Counted from the first letter of the stretch, positions 52,158-61,734 are shown. The stretch: DNA of 64,000 bases from Vibrio plantisponsor (GCF_013041605.1 NZ_JABEQC010000011.1:62001-126000), one strand, 5' to 3'. Translations and numbers: made by a program. Notes: generated by a model not told the origin, from the sequence alone.

Positions 52158-55100
52158 ATGATAAATAAAATTCCATATACATCGTATTCAGGTCAAGCGG
52201 GTGCATTATGTAGTAAAGGGAATGCCGTTGAGTTTCTTCAGCCTTGGTATACCCCGATCTCAACAACTCCTGCTAATACAGGGATGGCTGTGGGTGGCAT
52301 AGGGTCGACATTTACCTTAACCCCGCAAGGTAACACCCCAAACTTTAGCTTTATTCCAGGCATATTTGTTGATTGTGAGTATGAAAGTATTCACTTTAAT
52401 GACTTTTATTTTTCTGTGATGGATGAGCACTCTCTGGATAATTTGGACATACCAAATGTCGGCGAGTTATTACTGTTCTTAAAATATTATCCTGCGGATT
52501 TTTCTTTTAATGTTTTTCATGCCGACAATAAAGATTCTATTCTTTCTGGAATAAATAATTGTTTGCGTTCAGGCTTGTTCTATCTAAATAATAAATCCAA
52601 CTTTGAACGTTGGCAGATTGAATTTTCAGATAAAACCCAACAAGCGATCACCAACGATCCTTCTAGCCTTGAAACCCAGTTACTTGTTGTGATCGATTTC
52701 TTCAATGGTTTATTGGTAAACAACTCGGCACGAGCTCTGTCGCTGACGGCTAATAATGGTTCAAGCGTTGAATCTATTGATCCAAGCAACATAGAGTACC
52801 GTGCTCTTTATCCGATCGCAGAGTACGAATATCAAGGGCTTGAGTCTGTTGCGCTAACGCGTCAGGTCATTTCACCTATTGTGAAAAACGACCAAATGCT
52901 TTGTAGCTTGCCGATGCACTGGAACCACTTCGAGATGAGTAACCGTAGTGACAAAACTCAGCTTGTCACCTTGGTTCAGCCGTTACACAATTTGATTGGT
53001 TCAACCTATAAGAAAGCACGTGAAGGTGTTCAGGATTCTTGTTGTCACTTAGTTCAAAATGCCATTAGCCAACAACATCAGCCAGTAACTATCTCAGGAG
53101 CTGGTTTTGAGTTCCATGGCGTGAGTATGACATCGAACTCACCTTATGATGGCGATATCTCTGGTGAGGTTTTGTATGGCGTGCATACCCAATTTGATGG
53201 GGTAGCGGCTGAGCAAGTAACGGTGACCGTCAAGCCTCAAGTCTACTGCAGCAAAGCGGATCAACAAGTTGAGCGAGCATTAAAAACAGGCCGCACCAAT
53301 GCACATTTTGATCGTGGTATCTATAGTGGCCGAGAGCCTTTAAGTGCTTTGGTCTGTGTGCAAGTGACTCTTAAACCTGGTGAGACGATTGCACTTCGAT
53401 TTGCTCAAGTGATGGATCACAGCAAAATCCTATTGGATGGTTGGGAAAGTGAAAAAGCTTATGCCCGTTACTTTGATGCTCAATCGCGAGCGCAATCTAT
53501 TCTCAATCAGACTTTGCCGAGACTGAGCGAGATCGAGCAAAACATTATCAGTCAACAGCGCGAGTTCCTTGATAATGCCAGCCAAACCTTTGTTGATAAT
53601 GACAGTGCGCTTCGTTTCGCCACCATGGCGATGAACAGCTTGTCCTTCTTAGCGGAATCTACGGTATGGGATAAGGAAAACGTACTTCTGGTGAAAGAGT
53701 GTGTTGATTACCCATTTTTTAACTCACTGGATGTGTATTTCTACGGTTCATTTTCTCTGCTCTATCTACTTCCAGAGCTTGATGGCTGCGTAATGAAACA
53801 CTTCGCCAAAGCCATCTTAAACGGTGACGAAAAGCTGCGACGCTACTGGGAATATGAAGATAAGCCTTATGCAGAGCTGGTGGACGAGAAATATCAGGGA
53901 AGCAGAGCAGAACGTGGGGCAGTCATTCACGATCTGGGCAGTCCTTTTGATATTGAGCCAGATGCTTACAGTTGGCATAACGTCAAAGAGTGGAAAGACT
54001 TAGCGCCTAAATTCATTCTGATGGTGTATCGCCACTGGCAAAAAACGGGCGACCGCGAAGTGGTGGAAAGTTGCTGGTCATCCGTGAAAGAGAGTATCGA
54101 TTATCTGACCAATCTTATTGAAGATGGAGACACTCTGCCTTTGACCCGTGGTACTGATGATACCTTTGATAATCTTGCTTCTCATGGTGTTTCAATCTAC
54201 TGTGGTAGCTTATGGGTAGCAGGGTTGCGCGCAGCAAGTGAACTGGCGTTGTTAGTCGGTGAGGAAGAGCTGGCTCAGGGGTATACGCAACGTTCTAAGG
54301 AAGCTCTTGAAACATTAGAGCGCGGACTTTGGGATGAGCAAAAAGGCTACTACCATTTCTTCATCACACCAGTACAGGCTAAGCATTTAACCGAAAACGG
54401 TTTTGAATCACTTGAAAAACTTGGCTTAACGTTGACGGGTAATACCGTACATGACGCTAGCTTGGTCAACGCTTATTTAGATGCTTACGACGTAGAGAGT
54501 AGTATCAGCAAGCGAGACCAACGTTTGGCTAAGAAACAACGACTGATCGAGCTAGCGCCGCAAGCATTCAGTGCTGAATTTGCCAAGTTGGAAGCGGATT
54601 CCGACAACAGTTTTGGTGATGCACTATTGGCGGACAGCTATCTGAAACTGGTCGATTTACCGGGCTTGTTTGATTCATCACGCATTGAACGTACGCTAGA
54701 TTTTATCTATCAAACCAACTTTATTACCAACAGTCCTAAATTGGGTGTTGCGAATATGACGCTGGCAGATGGTAGACCTCACGATGCGTTTCAAGCGCAA
54801 GATGTTTGGATTGGCGTTCAGTTTAGTGTTGCGACTGCACTGCGTCTTGCGGGTAAGCAAGTGCAAGCAGAACGTTTGATGGACGCGGTATATCAGGCAC
54901 TTTACAGCATGGCAAAAATTCCTTTCGCTGCTCCGGAAGGGTTTAACTGCTCTGTTACTGTAAGCGACAACGATATTGCACAACGCTTTGACTTAGCGTC
55001 AGAGGTGGCGAGTGAGTTGTTACTGCATTTACAGAAGGTTGGTCACTTGTTTGCTGATGGTCGGGTGAATCCAGAGCTGACTCAAAACATTGAGGAGTTT

Positions 55101-55235
55101 GCGCTGAGTTTGTCCAACTTACCTTCAAACGTCGACTATCGTGAACTCCACACTTGGTTGTTGGGTACCGGTTTGAAATACACAGCCGGACGCTATTTCC
55201 GTCCTGGAATGATCTACGCCTATCTCTATAGATAG
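52158..55235 (+). CDS. GH116 family glycoside hydrolase (beta-glucosidase-like)
   Basis: The 1025-residue protein has an N-terminal beta-sandwich opening with PANTGMAVGGIGS (the GH116 PLGGIG motif) and a C-terminal (alpha/alpha)6-type domain. The probable nucleophile is Glu514 in KECVDYPFFNSLDVYFYGS and the acid/base Asp667 in RGTDDTFDN. Their spacing of 153 residues matches the Thermoanaerobacterium xylanolyticum enzyme TxGH116 (E441, D593; spacing 152). GH116 includes human GBA2 and bacterial beta-glucosidases. There is no signal peptide, so it acts in the cytoplasm. The first 150 or so codons are AT-rich. The ribosome-binding site is weak (GGAT). It probably adds a second hydrolase for beta-glucosides with other linkages or aglycones. 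Confidence 0.88.
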   Translation: MINKIPYTSYSGQAGALCSKGNAVEFLQPWYTPISTTPANTGMAVGGIGSTFTLTPQGNTPNFSFIPGIFVDCEYESIHFNDFYFSVMDEHSLDNLDIPNVGELLLFLKYYPADFSFNVFHADNKDSILSGINNCLRSGLFYLNNKSNFERWQIEFSDKTQQAITNDPSSLETQLLVVIDFFNGLLVNNSARALSLTANNGSSVESIDPSNIEYRALYPIAEYEYQGLESVALTRQVISPIVKNDQMLCSLPMHWNHFEMSNRSDKTQLVTLVQPLHNLIGSTYKKAREGVQDSCCHLVQNAISQQHQPVTISGAGFEFHGVSMTSNSPYDGDISGEVLYGVHTQFDGVAAEQVTVTVKPQVYCSKADQQVERALKTGRTNAHFDRGIYSGREPLSALVCVQVTLKPGETIALRFAQVMDHSKILLDGWESEKAYARYFDAQSRAQSILNQTLPRLSEIEQNIISQQREFLDNASQTFVDNDSALRFATMAMNSLSFLAESTVWDKENVLLVKECVDYPFFNSLDVYFYGSFSLLYLLPELDGCVMKHFAKAILNGDEKLRRYWEYEDKPYAELVDEKYQGSRAERGAVIHDLGSPFDIEPDAYSWHNVKEWKDLAPKFILMVYRHWQKTGDREVVESCWSSVKESIDYLTNLIEDGDTLPLTRGTDDTFDNLASHGVSIYCGSLWVAGLRAASELALLVGEEELAQGYTQRSKEALETLERGLWDEQKGYYHFFITPVQAKHLTENGFESLEKLGLTLTGNTVHDASLVNAYLDAYDVESSISKRDQRLAKKQRLIELAPQAFSAEFAKLEADSDNSFGDALLADSYLKLVDLPGLFDSSRIERTLDFIYQTNFITNSPKLGVANMTLADGRPHDAFQAQDVWIGVQFSVATALRLAGKQVQAERLMDAVYQALYSMAKIPFAAPEGFNCSVTVSDNDIAQRFDLASEVASELLLHLQKVGHLFADGRVNPELTQNIEEFALSLSNLPSNVDYRELHTWLLGTGLKYTAGRYFRPGMIYAYLYR

Positions 55236-55264
55236 AGTGATTAGGTAGTTCAAAGGCGGATTAT

Positions 55265-55297
55265 GTGGGATTGAGTGTAAAAGCCAATCCCACTTTA
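55265..55297 (+). terminator. Hairpin after the GH116 gene
   Basis: GTGGGATTG / CAATCCCAC with an 11-base loop, followed by TTTAT. The short T run suggests partial termination, letting some transcripts continue into the second LacI gene. Confidence 0.6.
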
Positions 55298-55339
55298 TGC
55301 TTCATATACTTATAAAAAAAGAACGAGGGGGTAAGTCTT

Positions 55340-56356
55340 ATGACCAACAAAAAGAAAAAAGCTCCAACTGTTTATGATGTAGCAAAATTGGCTGGAGTAT
55401 CACCCAGCACCGTTTCACGCTTTTTGAACCGAACGACCTATGTTGCGGAAGAGAAGAGTCATAAGATCGAACAAGCCATCACCTCTCTAGGCTACAAGCC
55501 AAACTTCCAGATGCAGCAGGATAAAAGTCGTCGCTCTATGACGATTGGTGTCCTAGTACAGCATCCTGACAGTCCGTACACCAGTAGCATTCTCAATGAT
55601 ATGGAACGAGTTCTGTTGGCACAGGGCTATTCTTTAGTGCTGGCGACCGGGCATTGGCAGAACAAGCTGGAGATGCATGCGCTTGAATACTTAATGAAGT
55701 GCTCAGTTGATGGCTTGATCATTGTGACTGGTAGCCTAAGCGAACAAATGATTTTGAAAACCGCGGAATCAATCCCTGTGGTAGCGGTAGGCTATAACAT
55801 CGAGGGCGAAAACATCCGTTCACTGAATTTGGACAACGTGATGGGTGGCTATATTGCTACTTTGCACTTGTTACAACTCGGTCATATGAACATCGCTCAT
55901 ATTAAAGGGCTAGAGAGTCAACCAGACTCAAGAGCACGTCTTAAAGGCTATAAAAAAGCTTTGCTTGAAGCGAATATCAAACCTAATCCTAAGCTGATTA
56001 AGCAGGGCGATTTTAGATCAGAAACCGGCTATCAAATGACGGTGGAATTAATCGAATCAAAAGTGCATTTCTCAGCACTGTTTGCAGCCAATGACCAAAC
56101 GGCTTATGGCGCGATCAAAGCGCTGACTGACCATGGTTACAAAGTACCAGAAGATGTCTCGGTGATTGGGTTTGATGATTTACCCGTATCACAATATTTC
56201 ACACCGGCATTGACCACCTTACGCCAGCCAATAGAAGAAATTGGTGCTTTATGTGCGAGATCTATGCTGAATTTGCTTTCCGGAGAGCGACATGAAGTGA
56301 GATTACCTCCGATTGATCTTATCGTTCGTCAGTCTACCAAGTCGATTTATCGATGA
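55340..56356 (+). CDS. LacI-family regulator, second of two in the locus
   Basis: The 338-residue repressor has a lysine-rich start, the helix-turn-helix TVYDVAKLAGVSPSTVSRFL, and a sugar-binding core with IGVLVQHPDSPYTSSIL, LFAANDQTAYGAIKAL and VIGFDDLPVSQYFTPALTTL. It differs substantially from the first LacI protein, so it probably responds to a different ligand or controls the GH116 and epimerase genes. A GAGGGGG ribosome-binding site precedes the ATG. It is the last gene of the carbohydrate locus. Confidence 0.9.
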   Translation: MTNKKKKAPTVYDVAKLAGVSPSTVSRFLNRTTYVAEEKSHKIEQAITSLGYKPNFQMQQDKSRRSMTIGVLVQHPDSPYTSSILNDMERVLLAQGYSLVLATGHWQNKLEMHALEYLMKCSVDGLIIVTGSLSEQMILKTAESIPVVAVGYNIEGENIRSLNLDNVMGGYIATLHLLQLGHMNIAHIKGLESQPDSRARLKGYKKALLEANIKPNPKLIKQGDFRSETGYQMTVELIESKVHFSALFAANDQTAYGAIKALTDHGYKVPEDVSVIGFDDLPVSQYFTPALTTLRQPIEEIGALCARSMLNLLSGERHEVRLPPIDLIVRQSTKSIYR

Positions 56357-56545
56357 GATTTTTTTGAAACAGATTCATACGCTCAGAGGCAAGTGTTAGT
56401 AGTATCACGAAGGGAAAAATAGGCATTTTTAGGTTTTTTTTGTGCATAGACATCAAACTATTCGCTATGAAATCGCTTACTTTCAAGCAAGTGAAGAATC
56501 GTAAAACAGATTGAAACAATGAATTATGCTTGGTTTTGAACTAAT

Positions 56546-56571
56546 AAAAAGCCCTTATAAATAAGGGCTTT
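56546..56571. terminator. Bidirectional terminator between the LacI gene and yicC
   Basis: AAAAAGCCCTTAT-AA-ATAAGGGCTTT forms a stem flanked by A and T runs. Confidence 0.85.
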
Positions 56572-56597
56572 GTGCATTTTAGAATTTGGAACTAGAG

Positions 56598-57464
56598 TTA
56601 TTCGATATTTTGAATTTGCTCACGCATTTGCTCGATAAGCACTTTAAGTTCTACACCTGAAGCAGTGATGTCAGTGCTGATTGATTTGGATGCTAACGTG
56701 TTTGATTCACGGTTGAACTCTTGCATCATGAAATCCAGTTTACGGCCACAAGCGCCGCCTTTTTTCATCACATTGCGTGCTTCTTTGACGTGAGAATCTA
56801 AGCGATCCAGCTCTTCAGCAACATCGGATTTTTGTGCTAGAAGAATCAGCTCTTGTTCTACTCGCGTTGGGTCTAACTCAACTTTTGCTTCTTCAAACTT
56901 GTTGAACAGACGCTCACGTTGCCATTGCAGAATTTCAGGCATACGTGCGCGAACTTTCACTACTTCTTCGCTGATCGCAACCAAACGCTGCTCAATCAAC
57001 TCTTTCATGTTTTCGCCTTCACGACCGCGAGCATCAATAAACTCTTTAACCGCTTCGTCGAACGCTTCTAGAAGCGTTTGGTTAATGGCATCCATATCTT
57101 GCTCAGGCGTTTCCATTACACCCGGCCATTGCATCACCTGAAATGGGTTGATACGAGTCAGTTCACCAGTCATGTGCATAACCTGACCCGCGGCTTTAAT
57201 CACTTGATGTGCTAACGCTTCATTGATTTTAAGTTCACTTTGCGCAGCAGGGTTTGCTTCAAAGCGCAGGTTACACTCGACTTTACCGCGCGCTAAACGC
57301 TGACGAAAACGTTCACGAAGCACAGGCTCTAGGCTACGAAATTGTTCTGGTAAGCGGAAGTAAGTTTCTAGGTAACGCTGGTTTACCGAACGAATCTCCC
57401 ATACTGCGCTACCCCAATCGCCTTTGACTTCTTTGCGTGCATACGCCGTCATACTGTAAATCAT
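56598..57464 (-). CDS. yicC: YicC family endoribonuclease
   Basis: The 288-residue protein starts MIYSMTAYARKEV and ends with the DUF1732 region GGACGRKLDFMMQEFNRESN and TLASKSI, the standard YicC pattern. Recent work assigns YicC an endoribonuclease role in small-RNA turnover, such as that of RyhB in E. coli. It is divergent from rph, as in E. coli. The shared intergenic region (57465-57687) holds TTAGCGCTAA at 57498 and a second AGCGCTAAT 37 bases further on. Confidence 0.93.
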   Translation of the reverse strand: MIYSMTAYARKEVKGDWGSAVWEIRSVNQRYLETYFRLPEQFRSLEPVLRERFRQRLARGKVECNLRFEANPAAQSELKINEALAHQVIKAAGQVMHMTGELTRINPFQVMQWPGVMETPEQDMDAINQTLLEAFDEAVKEFIDARGREGENMKELIEQRLVAISEEVVKVRARMPEILQWQRERLFNKFEEAKVELDPTRVEQELILLAQKSDVAEELDRLDSHVKEARNVMKKGGACGRKLDFMMQEFNRESNTLASKSISTDITASGVELKVLIEQMREQIQNIE

Positions 57465-57590
57465 CAGTGAATCCTTGATTAATCTTCTGCAATTTAATTA
57501 GCGCTAATAGTAGCATACAAACACATGGGATAGGTGAGCGCTAATCTCGTTGTTGAAGATTCACACCTAGGAACTGAATCGGAATTCCTA

Positions 57591-57596
57591 TATAAT
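57591..57596 (+). promoter_or_regulatory. -10 element of the rph-pyrE promoter
   Basis: A perfect TATAAT lies about 90 bases before the rph start. No good -35 hexamer is visible at the standard distance, so the promoter may depend on an activator or on other contacts. Confidence 0.5.
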
Positions 57597-57687
57597 CCTC
57601 GCCCAATAAATTTCGGTTACCGGCTGAGTTTTTACCGACTTAGTTTTACTAACACAGCTTTGTTTCCACAACACAGGTAAATACCTT

Positions 57688-58404
57688 ATGCGTCCAGACA
57701 ATCGAGCTGCAGATCAAGTTCGTCCAATTAAAATCACTCGTCAGTACACGGCATATGCAGAAGGCTCTGTGTTAGTTGAATTTGGCAACACCAAAGTGCT
57801 ATGTAATGCCAGCGTTGAAGAAGGCGTGCCACGTTGGTTGAAAGGTCAAGGTAAAGGCTGGGTGACGGCGGAATATGGCATGTTACCTCGTGCAACACAC
57901 TCGCGTACTCGTCGTGAAGCGGCAAGTGGCAAACAGGGTGGCCGCACCATGGAAATTCAACGTCTGATTGCGCGTAGCTTGCGTGCAGTGGTGGATTTAG
58001 AAGCCATGCCTGAAGTGATGATCACAGTGGACTGTGATGTTATTCAAGCAGATGGTGGTACACGTACCGCTTCTATTACTGGTGCTAGCGTTGCATTGGC
58101 GGATGCGTTTGCAAAGCTGGTTGCTGATGGCCGCTTGAAAAAGAACCCAATGAAAGGCCACGTAGCTGCGGTGTCTGTCGGCATTCTTGGTGAAGAGGTA
58201 CTTTGTGACCTTGAGTATGTAGAAGACTCAGCAGCCGACACTGACATGAACGTTGTCATGACAGAAGAAGGCAAGATGATCGAGATTCAAGGTACTGCTG
58301 AAGGCGAACCGTTTAGCCACGAGCAACTGCTTGATTTACTGGCTGTTGCCAAGAAAGGCATTGCCGATATCGTCCAGGTTCAAAAATTGGCTCTAGCAGA
58401 ATGA
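57688..58404 (+). CDS. rph: Ribonuclease PH
   Basis: The 238-residue phosphate-dependent exoribonuclease trims tRNA 3' ends. It begins [14 protein letters not shown], and contains [20 protein letters not shown], the phosphate-binding [16 protein letters not shown] and [18 protein letters not shown] (in part [10 protein letters not shown]). It is full length, unlike the frameshifted copy in E. coli K-12. It heads the rph-pyrE operon; the two genes are separated by an attenuator. Confidence 0.97.
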   Translation: MRPDNRAADQVRPIKITRQYTAYAEGSVLVEFGNTKVLCNASVEEGVPRWLKGQGKGWVTAEYGMLPRATHSRTRREAASGKQGGRTMEIQRLIARSLRAVVDLEAMPEVMITVDCDVIQADGGTRTASITGASVALADAFAKLVADGRLKKNPMKGHVAAVSVGILGEEVLCDLEYVEDSAADTDMNVVMTEEGKMIEIQGTAEGEPFSHEQLLDLLAVAKKGIADIVQVQKLALAE

Positions 58405-58413
58405 TGTTTTTAT

Positions 58414-58439
58414 AGCTCCCAATTGGGGGCTATTTTTTT
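58414..58439 (+). terminator. pyrE attenuator in the rph-pyrE gap
   Basis: AGCTCCC-AATT-GGGGGCT followed by A and seven T lies 9 bases after the rph stop. In E. coli the equivalent terminator works as a UTP-sensitive attenuator: ribosomes translating the end of rph prevent its formation only when polymerase pauses at low UTP. The same position and structure here support the same control. Confidence 0.85.
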
Positions 58440-58480
58440 AAGTAACGTTTTTTTAAGTAACTACGGAAGAGAAGAGAAAG

Positions 58481-59128
58481 ATGAAAGCATACCAGCGTGA
58501 ATTTATAGAGTTTGCCCTTGAGAAACAGGTGCTAAAATTTGGTGAGTTTACTTTGAAATCAGGCCGTAAGAGCCCTTATTTTTTTAATGCTGGTCTGTTT
58601 AACACTGGTCGTGATTTGGCTCGCCTAGGTCGTTTCTACGCCGCTGCGCTTGTGGACTCAGGTATTGATTACGATGTGTTGTTTGGCCCTGCTTATAAAG
58701 GCATTCCAATCGCAACAACAACTGCTGTGGCTCTGGCTGATCACCATGATGTGGACACGCCTTACTGTTTCAACCGTAAAGAAGCGAAAGACCACGGTGA
58801 AGGTGGTAACTTAGTCGGTAGCGCACTGGAAGGTCGTATTATGTTGGTGGACGACGTTATCACCGCTGGTACTGCGATTCGTGAGTCAATGGAAATCATT
58901 AAAGCGAACGGTGCTGATTTAGCGGGTGTATTGGTTGCGATTGACCGCCAAGAAAAAGGCAAAGGTGAGCTTTCTGCTATTCAAGAAGTTGAGCGTGATT
59001 TTGGCTGTGCAGTGGTTTCAATCGTCAGCCTGACTGATCTTGTGACTTACCTTGAAGAGAAAGGTACGAACAACGAACATCTTGATGCAGTAAAAGCGTA
59101 CCGTGCTGAGTATGGCATTAACGCTTAA
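58481..59128 (+). CDS. pyrE: Orotate phosphoribosyltransferase
   Basis: The 215-residue enzyme makes OMP from orotate and PRPP in pyrimidine synthesis. It has the PRPP motif [18 protein letters not shown] and the flexible catalytic loop [13 protein letters not shown], and begins [17 protein letters not shown]. It lies 76 bases after rph, across the attenuator. Confidence 0.97.
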   Translation: MKAYQREFIEFALEKQVLKFGEFTLKSGRKSPYFFNAGLFNTGRDLARLGRFYAAALVDSGIDYDVLFGPAYKGIPIATTTAVALADHHDVDTPYCFNRKEAKDHGEGGNLVGSALEGRIMLVDDVITAGTAIRESMEIIKANGADLAGVLVAIDRQEKGKGELSAIQEVERDFGCAVVSIVSLTDLVTYLEEKGTNNEHLDAVKAYRAEYGINA

Positions 59129-59150
59129 TTGGTAAAGCGTGATAGATATG

Positions 59151-59175
59151 AAAAAGCCCCTAACGGGGCTTTTTA
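59151..59175. terminator. Bidirectional terminator between pyrE and the acyltransferase gene
   Basis: AAAAAGCCCC-TAAC-GGGGCTTTTT is perfect. Its right end overlaps the stop codon of the convergent acyltransferase gene (59173-59175). Confidence 0.88.
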
Positions 59176-60174
59176 GTTTTGAGTCGGTGGTAACGGTTTT
59201 TCTTGGTCACCATCATGTGAGTTGTCATAAATCTCAATGCCATCGCGGCGAGTTTTGAGAAGCGACAATTGCCACATATATTGCTCTGGGTGAGGGCGAA
59301 CTAAGTTTTCAATCGCTTGGTTCATTGCGCGCGCATCCGCTTCTTCCTCACCTGTTGGGAAGTTTTCTAACGCAGGTAAAATATGTACTTCATATTTCTG
59401 CGTTTTGTCGTTATACGCAGGTAGCACTGGAACGACTTTCGCTTTTGAAAGGCGAGCCATTTTACCAAAGCCTTTTAAGGTCGCTTTCTCTGTACCAAAG
59501 AAGGGAACGAAAACGGAGTTAGCAGCACCAAAATCTTCATCTGGTAACCAGTAGCCTAAATAGCCATCTTTGATTGAGCGAACAAAAGGTTTAACCCCTG
59601 CGTCACGAGCAAAGATGCGGCCACCATACTGCATACGCTGAACGTGCATTAGCCAGTCGCCGATTGGGTTACGCTGAGGCTTCATGATGGTTGTTACTTT
59701 GTAGCCTTTCGCAGCCAGCATTACTGCTGGGTAATCTACTGCCCAAGCATGCGGTGCAAGGATAATCACCTTTTCACCAGCATCAAGAAGTGGCAATAGG
59801 TTTTCTTCGCCAATCATCACACCGCGGTTTTGGTTATGTTTGGTTGAGCGAGCCAAAAACTCAGAATACCCCAACATATACTGGGCCGCTTTGACAAACG
59901 TTTCTTCTAAGATTTCCTGACGTTCTTGCTCGGATTTCTCAGGGAAGCAGTAAGCTAGGTTAACGCGAGCACGACGAACCACTCGACCATTTTTCTTTAT
60001 GGCAAATCGAGAAAGTTTACGCGCTAATCCGTCACGCCATGACACGGGCATAAAAGCGAATAGAGCAGCGAAAGCGATACCTATCCATGTGCCCCAATGT
60101 TTCGGATGAAGAAAAGACCACTCAAAAGTTGGATTATGTAAGTATTTATTGATGCTGTTATCGTTGTCGCTCAC
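59173..60174 (-). CDS. lpxN: Lipid A late acyltransferase, LpxN/LpxM type
   Basis: The 333-residue protein belongs to the LpxL/LpxM/HtrB family. It has an N-terminal membrane anchor (about 25-45) and the HX4D acyltransferase motif HAWAVD in ILAPHAWAVDYPA. Vibrio cholerae has the equivalent (VC0212, LpxN) next to LpxL, adding 3-hydroxylaurate to lipid A; that chain's hydroxyl is later glycinylated to give polymyxin resistance. I name it lpxN on synteny (pyrE-lpxN-lpxL-slmA); the acyl chain used here is not proven. It lies 16 bases after lpxL. Confidence 0.85.
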   Translation of the reverse strand: MSDNDNSINKYLHNPTFEWSFLHPKHWGTWIGIAFAALFAFMPVSWRDGLARKLSRFAIKKNGRVVRRARVNLAYCFPEKSEQERQEILEETFVKAAQYMLGYSEFLARSTKHNQNRGVMIGEENLLPLLDAGEKVIILAPHAWAVDYPAVMLAAKGYKVTTIMKPQRNPIGDWLMHVQRMQYGGRIFARDAGVKPFVRSIKDGYLGYWLPDEDFGAANSVFVPFFGTEKATLKGFGKMARLSKAKVVPVLPAYNDKTQKYEVHILPALENFPTGEEEADARAMNQAIENLVRPHPEQYMWQLSLLKTRRDGIEIYDNSHDGDQEKPLPPTQN

Positions 60175-60190
60175 AAGCAGAACCTTTTAT

Positions 60191-61138
60191 TTACTGGTAT
60201 CGGGCATTGGTTTGTGTTTCATCTGGCAGTGATTTAAACCGCTTGTGAAGCCACATCCACTGTTCTGGGGCGCGAAGTATAATCTCTTCAACAAATTTAT
60301 TCATGTAGGCTGCCGCAGCTTTTTCATCTTGTTGAGGGTAATGATCCTCAATTGATTTATCAGCTATAAGTTCGTATTTGCCTTGTGAATTTCTAAAGCC
60401 TGAGCCCGGTACAATGGCACACTTGCTAGTGTATGCCAGAATGCTAGTGCCCGTAGTAGTGCACGCTTCTTCTACTGCGAAGAAAGGCACGAACACAGAT
60501 TTGTTGTGGCCATAGTCTTGGTCTGGCAAATAGAACAGACGTTCACCTTGACGAAGTACACGGATCATTTTTTTTAGATCGGTGCGATAAATCAGTTGGT
60601 TACCATTGCGTGTGCGGCCACGGTACTGAATAAATTCATACGCCGGGTTACTATGTGGACGGTAGGCGCCATAACCACCAAGACCAATTACTGCAAAGGC
60701 GCGAGCAGTGATTTCTAGATTCAATGCATGTACGCAGCAGAGTAAAACACCTTTACCGTTCTCTGCATGTTTGCGCATGACCGCAACGTCTTTTTCATCC
60801 AAAATACGCTTAAAACGCCAAGTTGGCCAAAACCAAGTAATACCAGTTTCAATCAGAGCCATGCCGGTGTTTTTGAAGTTTTCGAGTACCATTTTATCGA
60901 TATGTTCTTCTGACATATCGGGAAACGCTAGCTCTAAGTTTCTTTTGGCGATAAAGACCCGTTTCTTGCCAAAGCGCATGCCAAAAGCCCCGATTGCGTG
61001 GCCAAGTTTCAGCAACATGCGGTAGGGCAATAGGTTTACGGTTAAGGCGAGTAAGCCAAACCCAAACCACACACCCCAATATTTAGGATGCAGCAGGGAA
61101 AGAGAGAACTCTGGTTTGCCGGGTCTTTTTTTGCTCAT
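60191..61138 (-). CDS. lpxL: Lipid A late acyltransferase LpxL
   Basis: The 315-residue family member has an N-terminal membrane segment (about 20-45), the HX4E motif HALNLE in CCVHALNLEITA, and YRPHSNPAYEF with RTRNG, typical of Kdo-dependent secondary acyltransferases. It adds a secondary acyl chain to Kdo-lipid A. It is only 5 bases from slmA upstream and 16 bases from lpxN downstream, so the three are co-transcribed. It shares the SLLHPKYWG start with its paralog. Confidence 0.9.
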   Translation of the reverse strand: MSKKRPGKPEFSLSLLHPKYWGVWFGFGLLALTVNLLPYRMLLKLGHAIGAFGMRFGKKRVFIAKRNLELAFPDMSEEHIDKMVLENFKNTGMALIETGITWFWPTWRFKRILDEKDVAVMRKHAENGKGVLLCCVHALNLEITARAFAVIGLGGYGAYRPHSNPAYEFIQYRGRTRNGNQLIYRTDLKKMIRVLRQGERLFYLPDQDYGHNKSVFVPFFAVEEACTTTGTSILAYTSKCAIVPGSGFRNSQGKYELIADKSIEDHYPQQDEKAAAAYMNKFVEEIILRAPEQWMWLHKRFKSLPDETQTNARYQ

Positions 61139-61143
61139 TGTCT

Positions 61144-61734
61144 TTACTTAATTTGTGCGCTGAGTAATGCCCAGTATTCTTCAAAGTTTGCGGTTGGTTG
61201 ATATTTAAAGTCTGAACGCACAAAACGGTTCAAACTTCCTTCAACTTGGCCGAGTAACTGGGCGGCTAGTGTTTTTTCATCAACTGGGAATGATTTTCCT
61301 TCACGAATTTTACGCTCTCGCAGTATTTGACGCAAAGAGGTTTCAATTCGTTCAAACAGTTGGTTAATCCTGTCACGCAGACGTTCATTCTCAAACATTA
61401 GAGCATGTCCTGACAGAATTCTTGTCAGGCCAGGGTTACGTTCTGAGAAAGCCAGAATAAGTTGCATCACTAATCGAATGCGATTGAGGGTATCTTTCTC
61501 TTCATCAACAATGCGGTTAATACGTGACATTAACGATTCTTCAATAAACTCGATTAGGCCTTCGAACATACGCGCCTTACTTGGGAAATGGCGATATAAG
61601 GCAGCCTCTGAAACGCCAACTTGGGCGGCGAGTTTTGCTGTCGTGATGCGTGATGCACCTTCGTTTGACTCAAGCATTTCAGCAAGAGCTTGGAGAATTT
61701 CTTCGCGGCGATTGGTTTTTTTATTGCCGGCCAT
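61144..61734 (-). CDS. slmA: Nucleoid occlusion factor SlmA
   Basis: The 196-residue TetR-family protein begins [17 protein letters not shown], with the helix-turn-helix [20 protein letters not shown]. It blocks FtsZ ring assembly over the nucleoid while bound to its palindromic DNA sites. The open frame starts 27 bases earlier, but the ATG at 61734 gives the known SlmA N-terminus and has AAGGAAG about 10 bases upstream. It is followed closely by lpxL. In E. coli dut precedes slmA; here the upstream neighbour is coaBC. Confidence 0.96.
   Translation of the reverse strand: MAGNKKTNRREEILQALAEMLESNEGASRITTAKLAAQVGVSEAALYRHFPSKARMFEGLIEFIEESLMSRINRIVDEEKDTLNRIRLVMQLILAFSERNPGLTRILSGHALMFENERLRDRINQLFERIETSLRQILRERKIREGKSFPVDEKTLAAQLLGQVEGSLNRFVRSDFKYQPTANFEEYWALLSAQIK

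Noticed and set aside
56465..56483. LacI-operator-like ATGAAATCGCTTACTTTCA
   Set aside because: It lies downstream of the second LacI gene between convergent genes, and its arms are poorly symmetric; no promoter is near.
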